A DNA stretch of 64,000 bases from Panax quinquefolius (GCA_020205615.1 CM035163.1:52859899-52923898), one strand, 5' to 3'. Shown: positions 1 to 10,145, counted from the stretch's first letter. Numbers and translations: made by a program. Notes: generated by a model from the letters alone, not told the origin.

Positions 1-557
1 ACATGACCAACTTGTGTTACAAATGAATATCTTTGGCCTGTAGTGCAAAGATAAATATTTAATTCAAGATGTATATTGATTGATGTTATAGGGATAAAAT
101 ATTGATGATGAACTTTTAAATCTTAGAAGATAGTAGAATTCATTCTCTATGTGACTCTTCTAATGGATTGATGTTTCCGCTGCATTTGTTGATCTAAAAC
201 TTGTTTTCTATTATATTCTATCAGATTTTTCCCTGTTGAGCTCACCCTTTTCCTTTTTGTTCCATTTTTCTTCTTAGGAGGTGAGAACCTAGCAGGATCT
301 AGTCGGGGTATGGAGTGATGGTTCTAGAAAGATGTTTTAGCAGTCCTCACTATTTCTGTAAAATAGTGTATGAATAATTGTAATGAGGACTTATTTGAGT
401 ATGAATATTGTCTAGAAGATAATATTTGTGTTTAAACTCACAATATGTGTAGTCGTATTTTGCACGATAATTATATTATTGAAGTTGTAGTTTGCTTTCT
501 GTACCATGTATTTGGCGATTAAGAATGGGTGTCAGATACCTATTTTGGGGCGCCACA
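1..557 (+). mobile_element. Element A, 3' part of its 5' LTR
   Basis: This is the end of a Ty3/gypsy LTR whose start lies before the window. It closes with GGGGCGCCACA (547-557), next to a primer-binding site, so it is a 5' LTR. It matches the end of the 3' LTR at about 13130-13739, including the paired motifs CCTCACTATT / AATAGTG and GTCCTC / GAGGAC near 334-395. Compared with that copy it lacks about 60 bp at position 235-239, where the two flanks meet at GTTGA. Confidence 0.9.
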
Positions 558-558
558 A

Positions 559-570
559 TTGGTATCGAGC
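559..570 (+). other. Primer-binding site of element A (initiator-Met tRNA type)
   Basis: TTGGTATCGAGC lies two bases after the LTR end. It is one base short of the classic plant initiator-Met tRNA complement TGGTATCAGAGC. The minus-strand elements C and G have equivalent sites. Confidence 0.8.
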
Positions 571-741
571 TTAGGATATGGTCTCAAGCGGAGATCGGAA
601 TAGAACTAAGAGGGGAGAGATGAGTAAATCCTTCGCTAGTGTGTCCTATCTAAGCTTATTTGTTGGTCGGTCATAATATAGGAATATTATGTGATATATT
701 AATTTGTTTAATTAACCCTTATTTTATGACAGTATTTAAGA

Positions 742-1975
742 ATGGCTGCTGAGAATGTTAACAATGGAGTGTATGAGACTGTGGAACAACCTTTAGTCAC
801 AAACCAGGAGAACGTGCAACAGGAATGCAATATTCCTCCTGTAAACAACGCTACCGAGCAAACGATGAATGATGGAATGTTTAGGAGCTTTTTGCAATTC
901 ATACAAAATCAGACGAGGGAGACTCGTGTACAAAATACGGGTGGAAGTGATAGCAACGCGCGGTCTGTCACAACCAAACAGTTCAAGGAGTTGGGACCAC
1001 CAGATTTCTGGGGAAATCCCGATCCGATTAAGGCTGAAAAATGGGTCAATCAAATTACCAAGATATTCGATGTCTTGGGATGCACGGAGGAACAGAAGGT
1101 TCCATTCGCCACCTTTATGTTCCGTGGAGGGCAGATTAATCGGTGGGAATCGGAAGCGCACTCAAACCCAACCGCACTCAACATGTCTTGGGAAAGATTT
1201 CAGAATCGTTTCAATGACAAGTACTTTCCGAAAGTATTCGCTATATGAAGGAGGTAGAGTTTATTAGATCGAATGAACAACATGACGATTTGTCTCAAAG
1301 ACGAGGCGTAAGTTCGCATGGGTTATCCAGTTCAGATCTCATTTGGTAGAAAATAAAGAACGTATGACGCGGATGTTTCTGAGAGGTCTAAAACTCGAGA
1401 TTCGTCAATACCTTATCTCTCATAAATTTTCTCTATATTCAGATGTTGTCAACAGGGCTCAATTATTAGAGCGAGATAATGAGTATTCTCAACCGAGGGA
1501 CCACAACCAGGGTCATACCGGTGATAGCAGTCATCGGAGCGATGATAACCATCGAGGAGGGAAAAATACAGACAAAAGCGATAACCACTCGGGTGGTAAT
1601 CGTGGCCATGATAATAGGAGAGGTGAGTCAAGTGGAAATTTCATAAAGAGGAGATTTAACGATGACGGGAAGATGTTAGCAGCAACACCAGCACCAGCAA
1701 CAAATTTTAGGGGAGGAGAACGACCGCCAGTTAGATGCTACAAATGCGAAGAGGAGGGACACGTAAGTCCAAACTGTTCACAGCCTTCCAAGGTGTGTTT
1801 CAATTATGGAAAAAATGGTCACATAGCTCAATTTTTTCCTGTATCGAAATCAAGTCTAGCTGGGACGGTGGCACCAAAGATGGATACGGACAAAACAAAG
1901 TCGACAGTTTCTGGAAGAGCGTTTGTTGTGACTGTCCAAAATGCGAGGAACCCGAACGAAGGTATCACGGGTTAG
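742..1975 (+). pseudogene. gag: Element A gag, frameshifted
   Basis: This is the capsid/nucleocapsid gene of a Ty3/gypsy retrotransposon. The first piece (742-1248) starts MAAENVNNGV and contains the retrotransposon gag core with GPPDFWGNPDP, AEKWVNQI and MSWERFQNRF. The reading frame is lost near 1230, where the expected RYMKEVEFI continues in another frame. The second piece (1343-1975) has MFLRGLKLEIRQYL, then an Asp/His/Arg/Gly-rich stretch, then a good CCHC zinc knuckle (CYKCEEEGHVSPNC, about 1735-1776). A second knuckle follows with two of its cysteines changed to Tyr and Phe, so nucleic-acid binding is probably lost. The domain order and the GPPxF(x)G(x)xDP motif fit the Tekay/Del lineage. 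It follows the primer site by 170 bp and precedes protease. Confidence 0.85.
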
Positions 1976-2305
1976 TTAATTATAAATTCTTGCGAAGTCT
2001 ATACCTTATTAGATATCGGTTCTACCCACCCTTTTATTTCTCCTGCTTGTGCTCAACGTTTAAACTTGACTCCAGAGAAATTAAACTTTGATTTGTTAGT
2101 AGAGATTCCGTTAGGAGAAACTTTCGTTACATCCACTATTTATAAATTTTGTTTAATCCAATTTGGCACCATCACATTACCAGTGGATCTTATCTCTTTA
2201 AAGATACTTGCTTTTGATGTGATTTTAGGGATTGATTGGTTAACCACTCATCATGCCAAAATTGATTGTTTTCGTAAGTTTGTTAATTTTCATATTCCTA
2301 ACTAA
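1976..2305 (+). pseudogene. pol: Element A aspartic protease remnant
   Basis: This is a retropepsin-type protease degraded by frame changes. The active-site region reads as DIGSTHPFIS near 2013-2042, with Ile where the catalytic D-(S/T)-G triad would normally be continuous. The second half is open at 2066-2305 and carries LPVDLISLKILAFDVILGIDWL, a typical gypsy protease C-terminus. The protein would process Gag-Pol. No start codon of its own is expected because it was part of a polyprotein. Inactivation is likely but is inferred from the broken frame and the motif. Confidence 0.8.
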
Positions 2306-2391
2306 CCTGTTATGCGAATTCAAGCAACCAAACCATTGAAGTCAAACACTTTCATATCAAGCCATAAAGCCATTCGTTTAATGAAAAACAG

Positions 2392-3060
2392 ATGTCAAGC
2401 TTTCTTAGCCCATTTCATGGATTTAAACAAAATACGTCAGATTTGAATGATATTTCTGTTGTTAGTGAATTTCCTGACGTATTTCCTGAAAAACTTGTTG
2501 GCCTACCCCCAGAGTGTGATATTGAATTTTGTATCGACTTTGAACCCGGTACAAAACCCATTTTCAAAAATCCATATCAAATGGCTCCTATTGAACTTCA
2601 GGAGTTAAAAAACAAACTACAGGAGTTGGTACCCAAGCCTCTATCTGGTAACTTCCTTTGTGGAATGCACTGAAGCTAGACTCTCCGTAGGGGAGGTCAT
2701 ATTCATGCGGTGGTAAACTGATAGGCGCCATTGTGACGTGCTATCCAAAATTGGGATATGAGTCACAGTTGAGAGAAACCTAAGTCAGTAATCAAAATAT
2801 CTAGCTTTCTAGGCTTAGTTGGTTACTATCGGAGATTCATGGAAGAATTTTCTAGAATCAATACTCCGTTAACTTAGCTGACCCGGAGAGATAAAAAAAT
2901 CGTATGGAGCGAGGAATGCGAGAAGATTTTCCAAGAGCTCAAGAGGCGACTCATTTTGGCATCTGTTCTGACCATACCATCCTGGAAAAGAGAACGTGGT
3001 AGCTGACGCCTTGAGTAGAAGATTGTATGCGAGTATGAGTACGATATTGTCGAACACAAA
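2392..3060 (+). pseudogene. pol: Element A reverse transcriptase / RNase H fragments
   Basis: Only the edges of the polymerase remain. The segment 2460-2640 encodes the RT entry region (VVSEFPDVFPEKLVGLPPE, then FEPGTKPIF and QMAPIELQELK). The catalytic palm, including the FxDD box, is absent. A segment without RT similarity (about 2640-2770) sits in its place. After it come FLGLVGYYRRF (about 2810) and the connection region with TRRDKKIVW and CEKIFQELKRRL, broken by a stop near 2877. Most of RNase H is missing and the frame jumps to a relic of the VVADALSRR motif near 2998-3020. The element cannot reverse transcribe by itself. Confidence 0.8.
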
Positions 3061-3646
3061 GACCTATTTTGTATAATTTACAAACGATAAAGATATTGTT
3101 AAAGACTCTAGGGACCCACGTGATGATGTCAAATATACGAGTAGAATCAATTTTAATCGATAACGTTAAAGTCGCTCAAGCTACACACCGGAGTTGGTGA
3201 ATATAAAGAAGAAGGTGCAAAAAGGCGTTATTCTAGAAGTAAGAATCGATAAAGAGAAGAAAGCTCAAACCTTCGATTTATTTGAAATCCTCGATCGAGT
3301 AGGAACTGTGGCCTATAGACTCGCTTGACCGCCAAGTATGTCTCGTGTTCATAATATTTTTCATATAGCTATGCTTCATAAATATGTGAAAGACCCGAAC
3401 CACATTATTGCGTTAGAACCAGACGAGATAGCCGAAGATTTAACGTATGAGGAGGTACCTGTTAAGATCTTGGATAGAAAAGAGCATGTCCTACGCACCA
3501 AGGTTATACCACAAGTTAAGGTTTTGTGGAGGAACCATGCTATTGAGGAAATGACTTGGGAGTTGGAATCGGAAATGAAAATGAGGTATCCTCACCTTTT
3601 CGAAACACCAGGTACGTACGTCAATTTCGAGGATGAAATTTTATAA
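3061..3646 (+). pseudogene. pol: Element A integrase C-terminus with chromodomain-like tail
   Basis: The integrase zinc finger and DDE core are gone. The linker ending near 3245 runs directly into the C-terminal region FEILDRVGTVAYRLA (3277-3324). The open part 3338-3646 starts at MSRVHNIFHIAMLHKYV and ends with a chromodomain-like tail (LRTKVIPQVKVLWRNH, EEMTWELESEM, YPHLF, then NFEDEIL and stop). Such tails steer chromovirus integration to chromatin marks; that role is known for the group, not shown here. The same internal junction occurs in element B at about 9784. Confidence 0.82.
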
Positions 3647-3656
3647 GGAGGGGAGG
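3645..3656 (+). other. Polypurine tract of element A
   Basis: AAGGAGGGGAGG directly precedes the 3' LTR start TGTAAGACCCC at 3658. Second-strand priming would occur here. Element B has the matching AAGGAGGGGAG at 10133-10143. Confidence 0.85.
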
Positions 3657-3657
3657 T

Positions 3658-5674
3658 TGTAAGACCCCAACTTATTATGAATAAAATTGAATTTTCTCTA
3701 TTTATTATTTTAAAATAATAAGGAATTAATTTGATATAATGCTCTGGTTATGGGTGAAATGTGCAAATTTTGCAAAATAAGCAAATGGTTATAAAATATT
3801 CATTATTGTCGGGGAATATTCATTTGGTCGTAGAATATTCTTGTTGTCGGGGAATATCCGCATTTGACTGCGCCAGTAAATGATCATTTGTGGGCCCCAT
3901 AATGTAATAAATGTCTGATGAAGAAAATGACAAAGTTTGAGTTTTTATAAATAAGCACGTAATTGTTATCGTTAACAATCGTTGGAATACCCGTGGTTAA
4001 AATATAAGAATCTGGCGTAGTTATGCAAGGTATTACCAGTATTGACAGACAAGATTGTTGAATTATTGATTCGCATATAAGAAGACACTACTCAATAATT
4101 ATTACAAAGAGTTATCGCTCAATATTTTATTTTATTGATTCAAGAATTGATGAGTTGATAATTTATATTATTGTTGTTTTAATAATTATCATCAAGACAA
4201 GATTTCCCATTATCATATCAATAATTCATATCATTTGAATAATATTATTAAATAGCATTATTGGCAATGTCTAAAAAGTTCATCGAGAGAGGTTTGGTCA
4301 CCTAATTACGCTACCAAGAAGAGAGAAATCCTTATTGGAAAGCCCCCTCTCTCCCGAACTATGCAGTCATCATAATTGTGATTTCGTAATATTATTTGTG
4401 AATAATTAATTATTGATTTATATGATAAAGAAATATTTATTTGATGTATAATTGATGGATATATTTATTTTTGTGGTTATAAATGAAGGAATTAATGCCG
4501 AGGTATTTTATCAGTATTTTGTCGGAATGGAGGTATTAAAAATCATCCATTTGTGGATTTCGGATACTTTCTGTTTGGAATTTGCAAAAACTTAAAGCTA
4601 CAAAGTTGTAGAGAATTCGATTTCGTGTGGAATAGACAAAAAAAATCATATTTTTCTGATAAACGGACTATTTTTTATGAATTACTGCAGTTTCAGAAAA
4701 TAAAATGATTTTTATTAAATTATGGGTGGGACCCACTTTTGTTTTAACATGTGGGCTGCTGGGATTTTTTAAGAATGGCATGCTAGATGGCTGGTCCTTG
4801 CATGCGTAGGAAAAAAGGAAAGAAAAAATAATATTTTATTATTTTAGTCTCCTATGGCGTTCTAGCATTTTTATATAAATAGGCGTTTAGGTTAGAATTG
4901 AAAATTACACCAGAAACAAGTTTTCTTTCTCTCTAGATTATCGAGCATATTTTTTTGAGTATTTTGATACTTTGAGAGTTACTATTCAATGCAAGTTTCT
5001 GTCAGCACTATATCCGAAATTCAGTCAGAAGTACGGTTATTTTGAAGTAAGGGATATTATTTTCTTCGTAAATGATATTATTTCTTCAATATCATTATCT
5101 TTAGAAATATTGGTCCGAACTTTTATCAAATTTGGAACTTTTTGTGTAGGAGTTATTATTCACATATACTAAGACTATTCATTAATATCACTAAGACTAT
5201 TCACCAAAAAATAAAAATTTTTCTTTTTGTCCAAGATGTCTATTATGGTTACTATCTTTGATTGTATCCATGTTTTGATCTTTATTTTTGAATTCTGCTT
5301 CAAAATTGGTTAGTATGGAGTATTACTGATCTTGGATAAACTGTAATACGAATCCCTAATATTTGTCCTTCTGTCTCACTTGATTCGTTTTCTTTAAGAT
5401 ATTTTTCATCACCCTCATTCCTAAATGATGATATTACTGAATATCTTTGGCCTGTAGTGCAAAGATGAATGATTAACTGATGAATATCTTTGGCCCGTAG
5501 TGAAAAGATGAATAGGTGTTGAGATGAATATGACTAATCGGTGTTATAAATGAATATCTTTGGCTCAGAAGTAAAAAAGATGAATATTTGATTCAAGATA
5601 TATATTGATTGATGTTACAGGGATAAAATATTGATGATGGACTTTTAAATCTTAGAAGATAGTAGAATTCATTC
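3658..5674 (+). mobile_element. Element A 3' LTR, first part
   Basis: The LTR starts TGTAAGACCCC right after the polypurine tract. It holds a family-wide conserved box at about 4268-4370 (GGTCACCTAATTACGC, later AAAGCCCCCTCTCTCC), a TATA box TATAAA at 4874-4879, and a few ACTATTCAC-like repeats at about 5150-5210 downstream of it. Repeats of GAATATCTTTGG...TAGTG(C)AAAGATGA lie at 5440-5590. It is cut at 5674 by element B and resumes at 12972. Confidence 0.9.
5670..5674. repeat. Target-site duplication of element B, left copy (CATTC)
   Basis: CATTC immediately before TGTGAGAACCC is repeated immediately after the element end at 12972-12976. A 5-bp duplication is normal for Ty3/gypsy integration. 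Confidence 0.92.
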
Positions 5675-6484
5675 TGTGAGAACCCATATTTTATGAATAA
5701 ATATTTAATTTCTCGAAATATTTTTTTTAATATTATGGTGTGGATTTGATATAATAGTTGCGGGTAATATTTATAAATTTTGCTAAGTATGCAAGTTGTT
5801 ATAAAATATTCGATTGATCGGAGAATATTCTTTTTGTTGGGAATATTCGTACGACAGCACAATCATTGGTGGACCCCACAACGGAAGAATTATCGTAGTA
5901 AGAAAACGACAGAATTATGTTTTTATAAAAAATAACTGCGGAAATGTTACCATTAAAACTGTTGAACTACCCGGTAGTAAAAGTATATTAATACGCGTGG
6001 TTACATAGTAGCACACGATATTGGTTATTGATGCTTACGTATGAAGTCACTCAGTTATACTCAATTATTGCTACAGTAATTGTTGCATCATATCTCTCAT
6101 ATTATTGACTCGATTATTGTCACAAGATCATCATCGCATTATATGTTATATTATTAAATCAAGAATTGAGACGACAAAGTTATTCATATTATTAAATTGC
6201 AATATTTACAATGTCTAGAAGTTCAGTCAATGAGAGATTTGGTCACCTAATTGCGCGCCAATAGGGAAAAATTCTTATTGGAAAGCCCCCTCTTTCCTGG
6301 GAACAACCTGGTTGCTAGATATTGTGAGTTATAATATTAACGATGAATAAGTTCATGTTGATTAAAGATGAATTTGATAGTTTCATTGTGTTGGGATTAT
6401 TTGTGTTAATAGAAATCGACATCTATTCCGATGATAATTGATGTCTGGAGGTTATATTGTTCAATCGGGTATTCGGGGAACTTT

Positions 6485-6575
6485 TCGTGTCGGAGTACTA
6501 TTCACGAGTTACTATTCACGAGTTACTATTCATGAGTTACTATTCACGAGTTATTATTCACCCAGTTACTATTCA
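6485..6575. repeat. ACTATTCAC-type short tandem array in B 5' LTR
   Basis: Six to seven copies of a roughly 14-bp unit (GAGTTACTATTCAC with variants) lie about 280 bp upstream of the TATA box. The 3' LTR has the matching array at about 10970-11035. Confidence 0.8.
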
Positions 6576-6989
6576 CTCTAGTATTGTGCAATCGGGTATT
6601 TGGGTACAATATTATTCCATGAGGAGATGTGCTAATTTTTCAGACCGTTGGTTGAAGTTATATTAGTGAATCAATACGGACTGCTGGTGGAAAGTTATAA
6701 TAGTGAATCAATATGGAACGTTGGTTTAAAGTTTTAATAGTAAATCAGTATGGACCGTTGCTTTAAGTTTTAATAGTAAATCAATATGTACCATCCGTTT
6801 AAAAGTAAATCGATCTAGACCGTTCATGAATTAGTTACTATTTAGTCCATTCTTCTATAAATGGAAGCTCATTCATTCATTATTTCTTACGAATTCACTG
6901 AAACTCTAGAGAGAGAAATTATAGAGAGAAAGAAGAAGAGTATTCTGCTACTTCACTACTTCGATATCCATTGTCGTTTACGGTAAGGG

Positions 6990-7580
6990 GTGTTATTCTT
7001 TCGTATTCATAAAGAGAACTTCTGTTATTCCATTCTTTATTATTATGTTGGAATAACCTATTTATGCGAAGTACCGCATACATGGTGAAATTCTTCTATT
7101 ATTCCATTCTTTATTATTCTGTCGGAATATCCTGTCGGTGTGTATTACTCCTCACCTGGTTCCATTAATTATTATTCTGTTGGAATAACATGTATACGCG
7201 GACTCCCCTATACTTGGTGAAATCCTTCTGTTATTCCATTCTTTATTATTTCGTTTAATATCACATGCATGCGTATTACGCCCGACCGGTTCAATTAATT
7301 ATTATTCTGTTAGATAACTCAGATCACGCGAACTCCCTATACTTGGTGAAATCCTTCATTATTCCATTCTTTATTATTCATTGGAATATCCTATTATGGT
7401 ATGCTTTTACTGGGACTGGTTAAAATCTTTATTATTCTCGTTGGAATATCCTCCGTCATGCATGCGCTTTACTGTGGGACAAGCTGTGATTTATTATTTC
7501 GGTTGAATAACTCGCATGTGCTATCTATCACATGCCCGGTGATTTCTTTTGTTATTCCATTCTTTATTATACTCATTGGT
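6990..7580. repeat. ~100-bp tandem repeat in B 5' LTR (TTATTCCATTCTTTATTATTC unit)
   Basis: The unit TTATTCCATTCTTTATTATT ... GGAATAAC ... CCCTATACTTGGTGAAATCC recurs about six times with spacing of 80-120 bp. Each unit contains a small inverted repeat (TTATTCCA / TGGAATAA). The same array occurs at about 11450-11965 and, on the other strand, in both LTRs of G (about 56010-56490 and 61950-62380). Confidence 0.8.
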
Positions 7581-8243
7581 TAAAGTTTTGACTTCTATAC
7601 TTGTGAAATTAGTGGAATATCCTCGATATTTGCGCTTCATCCAAAGATCTTTTCATGGAAATATTCTTCCGAGCATTCTTGAATTTTACTCTACAAAGAA
7701 GTATATCATGTTGACAATTTGGATGTTATTAGTTCTCGGATAAATTAATTCGTGAACTTGTTTTATTGAATTCTTATATCATTGCCATCATCCTCATGTT
7801 TATATTTTTGAAAGTCATATGTAGCCCAGTAGTGCATAGATGGACTTGGTATGATTATGATCGTGAATTATTCGGCAGATAATCATGATAGTAATGTTAC
7901 AAATGATGTGATAAAAGTCCTCGTTGGCCCGTGAGTGCATTGATGGATGATTGTTGGCATGATCGTGACCATTGATGAATACACGAATATCCTCGGCACA
8001 GTAGTGCATAGATAATTTGTGGTCGTGACCCTAATGAATATCTTCGGTAGTCGTAGTAGCGGTGGATGATGTGGATTATTTATTGTCGAGTCTCAATGAT
8101 AAAAGTGATGAAAAACGTTTTAAATCATAAAAGATAGTAGATTTTATTCTCTACTGACTCTTTTAATGGATTGCTTATTCACCGCAGATTAAACTTGATG
8201 TCTATTATATTTTATCAGTTTAACATTGTTGAAGGCTAATGAT

Positions 8244-8765
8244 AAATTTATTCGGATATTGTTAATAGGGCTCAGTTACTGGAGCGCGATAGTGAGTCAA
8301 TCCAACCAAAAGAGAGCAGCCGACAAAATGATAATACCAGTTATAGCAGTCATCGAAGCTGTGATAATAAGCGTGAAGGGAATCAACATGCCAAAAATTG
8401 TAACCACTTCGGTGGTAATCATGGCCAAAATAATAAGAATGGACATTTTAAGAAGAGGAAATTCAACAATGATGGAAAGGTCAAGATCAAACTTTTAGTT
8501 GTTAAGGAAGGAGAACGACCACCTATCATATGTTTCAAATGCGGAGGAGAGGGACATATCAGTCCAAACTGCGCGATGCCATCCAAAGCATGTTATAATT
8601 GTGGAAAAGAAGGTCACCTAATTTTGTCGTTCACCGAAGACAAGTTCAGCTAGGATGGAGGCACCAAAGACCGTTCCAAAAAAGTCAAAACCGGTAGTAC
8701 AAGGGAGAGCGTTTTTCGTGACTTCTCAAAAAGCGAGTAACCCGAACGAAGTTAGCACGGGTTAG
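8244..8765 (+). pseudogene. gag: Element B gag C-terminal remnant with two CCHC knuckles
   Basis: It begins abruptly inside gag, at the position equivalent to A about 1434. Both zinc knuckles are intact in motif: [14 protein letters not shown] (about 8534-8575) and [10 protein letters not shown] (about 8592-8621), better preserved than in A. The tail matches A (APKTVPKKSKP..., ending SNPNEVSTG). Frame interruptions and the missing N-terminus mean no functional Gag. The open frame at 8226-8498 is not the gag frame. Confidence 0.8.
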
Positions 8766-9140
8766 TTAATTATAAATTCTTGCAAAGTCTATACCTTATA
8801 AGATATCGGTTCTACCTATTATTTTATCTCTCTTGCTTGCGTTCAACGTTTAAATTTGACTCCGGAGAAGTTAGACTTTGACTTATTGGTTGAAACTTCG
8901 TTAGTAGGAGCCTTCGTTACCTCCACTATTTATAAATCTTGTTGATTCAAATAAACACTTTCACGTTACCTGTCGATCTTATCTCTTTGAAAATACTTTC
9001 ATTGATGTGATTTTTGGAAACGATTGGTTAACTACTCATTATACTTTTCGTAAGGTGGTTAGCTTTCATATTCCTAACCAACCTGTTATGCGAATTCAAG
9101 CAATCAAACCACTAAAGTTAATCATTGTCATATCAAGCCA
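8766..9140 (+). pseudogene. pol: Element B protease remnant
   Basis: It aligns with the A protease region: RLNLTPEKLDFDLLVETS (about 8850-8905), LPVDLISLKILS (about 8965) and NDWLTTHYTF near 9020. The frame is broken several times and parts are lost. No activity is expected. Confidence 0.75.
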
Positions 9141-9292
9141 TAAGTAAAGAGCCCCGATCCTTTCGTTGTTGACTTCCTTGTGTGGAATGCACCAAAGCCA
9201 GACTTTCTGTAGGCAATGCCATGAATGACGATGGCAAGTTGATAGGTATCAATGTGACGTACTATCCAAGTCTTGGATGAGGGTCACAGTTT
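9141..9292 (+). other. Recurrent non-pol segment between protease and RT
   Basis: About 150 bp (CCCGATCCTTTCGTTGTTGA ... GACTTCCTTGTGTGGAATGC ... TTGATAGGTATCAATGTGAC ... GGGTCACAG) has no recognisable gypsy protein similarity in any frame. Related copies occur in A (about 2640-2770) and, inverted, in G (about 59810-59995). See findings. Confidence 0.65.
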
Positions 9293-9460
9293 TGAATGAT
9301 ATTTCTATTATTAATAAATTTCTGGGCATATTCTTGAAGACTTCTTAGCCTACCCCTAGAGCGTGAAATCGAATTTTGTATTGACCCCGGTACAAAAACC
9401 CATTTCTTAAACCCTCAAATATTTCTTTACTTAAAACGAACGTATCATACGCCAAAGACG
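9293..9460 (+). pseudogene. pol: Element B RT entry fragment
   Basis: It encodes the first part of RT only (NDISIINKFLGIF near 9294, then EIEFCIDPGTKTHF near 9366). It then jumps at ACCCTCAAATATTTCTT (about 9412-9430) toward the RNase H end. The palm, thumb and most of RNase H are deleted. Element G has the same junction. Confidence 0.75.
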
Positions 9461-9805
9461 TTGGCTCGAGCTATTGAAGATTACGATCGTACCATTCAAT
9501 ATCATCATGGAAGAGCGAACGTGGTAGCTGAAGTGTTGAGTAGAAGATCGTATGCGTTTACGAGTACGATGTTGTTAACACAAAGACTCATTTCGTATAA
9601 CTTACAAATGATGAAGATAGAGTTAAAGACTCTAGGGACCTACATGAAGATAACAAATATACGATTAGAATCGACTTTAATTGATAAAGTTAAAGCCGCT
9701 CAAGCTACAGACTTAAATCTGATGAATGTGAAGAAGAAGGTTCAAGAAGGCGTTATTCTAGAAGCAAGAGTCGATGATGAGAGAAAATCTCAACCCTCGA
9801 TTTAA
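9461..9805 (+). pseudogene. pol: Element B RNase H end and integrase linker
   Basis: The open stretch MARAIEDYDRTIQYHHGRAN then VVAEVLSRRSYAF is the end of RNase H. The usual catalytic-domain closing motif VVADALSRR has D to E. It continues with the linker (LESTLIDKVKAAQATDLNLM, KVQEGVILEARVDDERK) that in full elements leads into the integrase zinc finger. Here the integrase core is absent and the pol C-terminus follows directly. Confidence 0.8.
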
Positions 9806-10132
9806 TTGGCCCATTTGAAATCCTCGATCGAATAGGAACTATGGCCTATAGAATCGTTTTACCGCGAAATATGTCGCGTGTTTATAATGTTTTTAACGTA
9901 TCGACGTTACGTAAATATGTGAAAGACTCGAACCACGTTATTGAATTAGAACCGGACGAGATAGCGGATGATTTAACGTATGAGGAGATACGTGTTAAAA
10001 TCTTGGATAAGAAGGAATATATTTGACACTCAAAGTTTATACCTCAAAAGTTAGATTATGAAATGAAGTCAAGGTACCCTCACCTCTTCAGCATACCAGG
10101 TACGTACGTAAATTTCGAGGGCAAAATTCCAT
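9806..10132 (+). pseudogene. pol: Element B integrase C-terminus remnant
   Basis: FEILDRIGTMAYRIVLP (from about 9819), MSRVYNVFNVSTLRKYVKDS, DLTYEEIRVKILDKKEYI and then a stop (10024). Compared with A, most of the chromodomain-like stretch is deleted, although the far end (RYPHLF, GTYVNFEGKIP) is still recognisable up to 10132. It is followed directly by the polypurine tract. Confidence 0.8.
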
Positions 10133-10145
10133 AAGGAGGGGAGAT

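Larger units (their letters stand above)
5675..8243 (+). mobile_element. Element B 5' LTR, 3' end deleted
   Basis: It is similar to the 3' LTR at 10146 from TGTGAGAACCC up to GGCTAATGATAA (about 8236-8247). There the sequence switches straight into gag (TTCGGATATTGTTAATAGGG). About 360 bp of LTR end, the primer site and the first half of gag are missing. TATAAA at 6856-6861 is followed by a long purine-rich leader (GAGAGAGAAATTATAGAGAG, about 6909). The family conserved box lies at about 6210-6300. Confidence 0.85.

Noticed and set aside
793..1161. Minus-strand frame opposite gag
   Set aside because: Shadow of the gag coding strand; no own features.
8226..8498. 90-codon frame at the start of the B internal region
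   Set aside because: The gag similarity is in another frame; this one is a shadow crossing the LTR/gag deletion junction.
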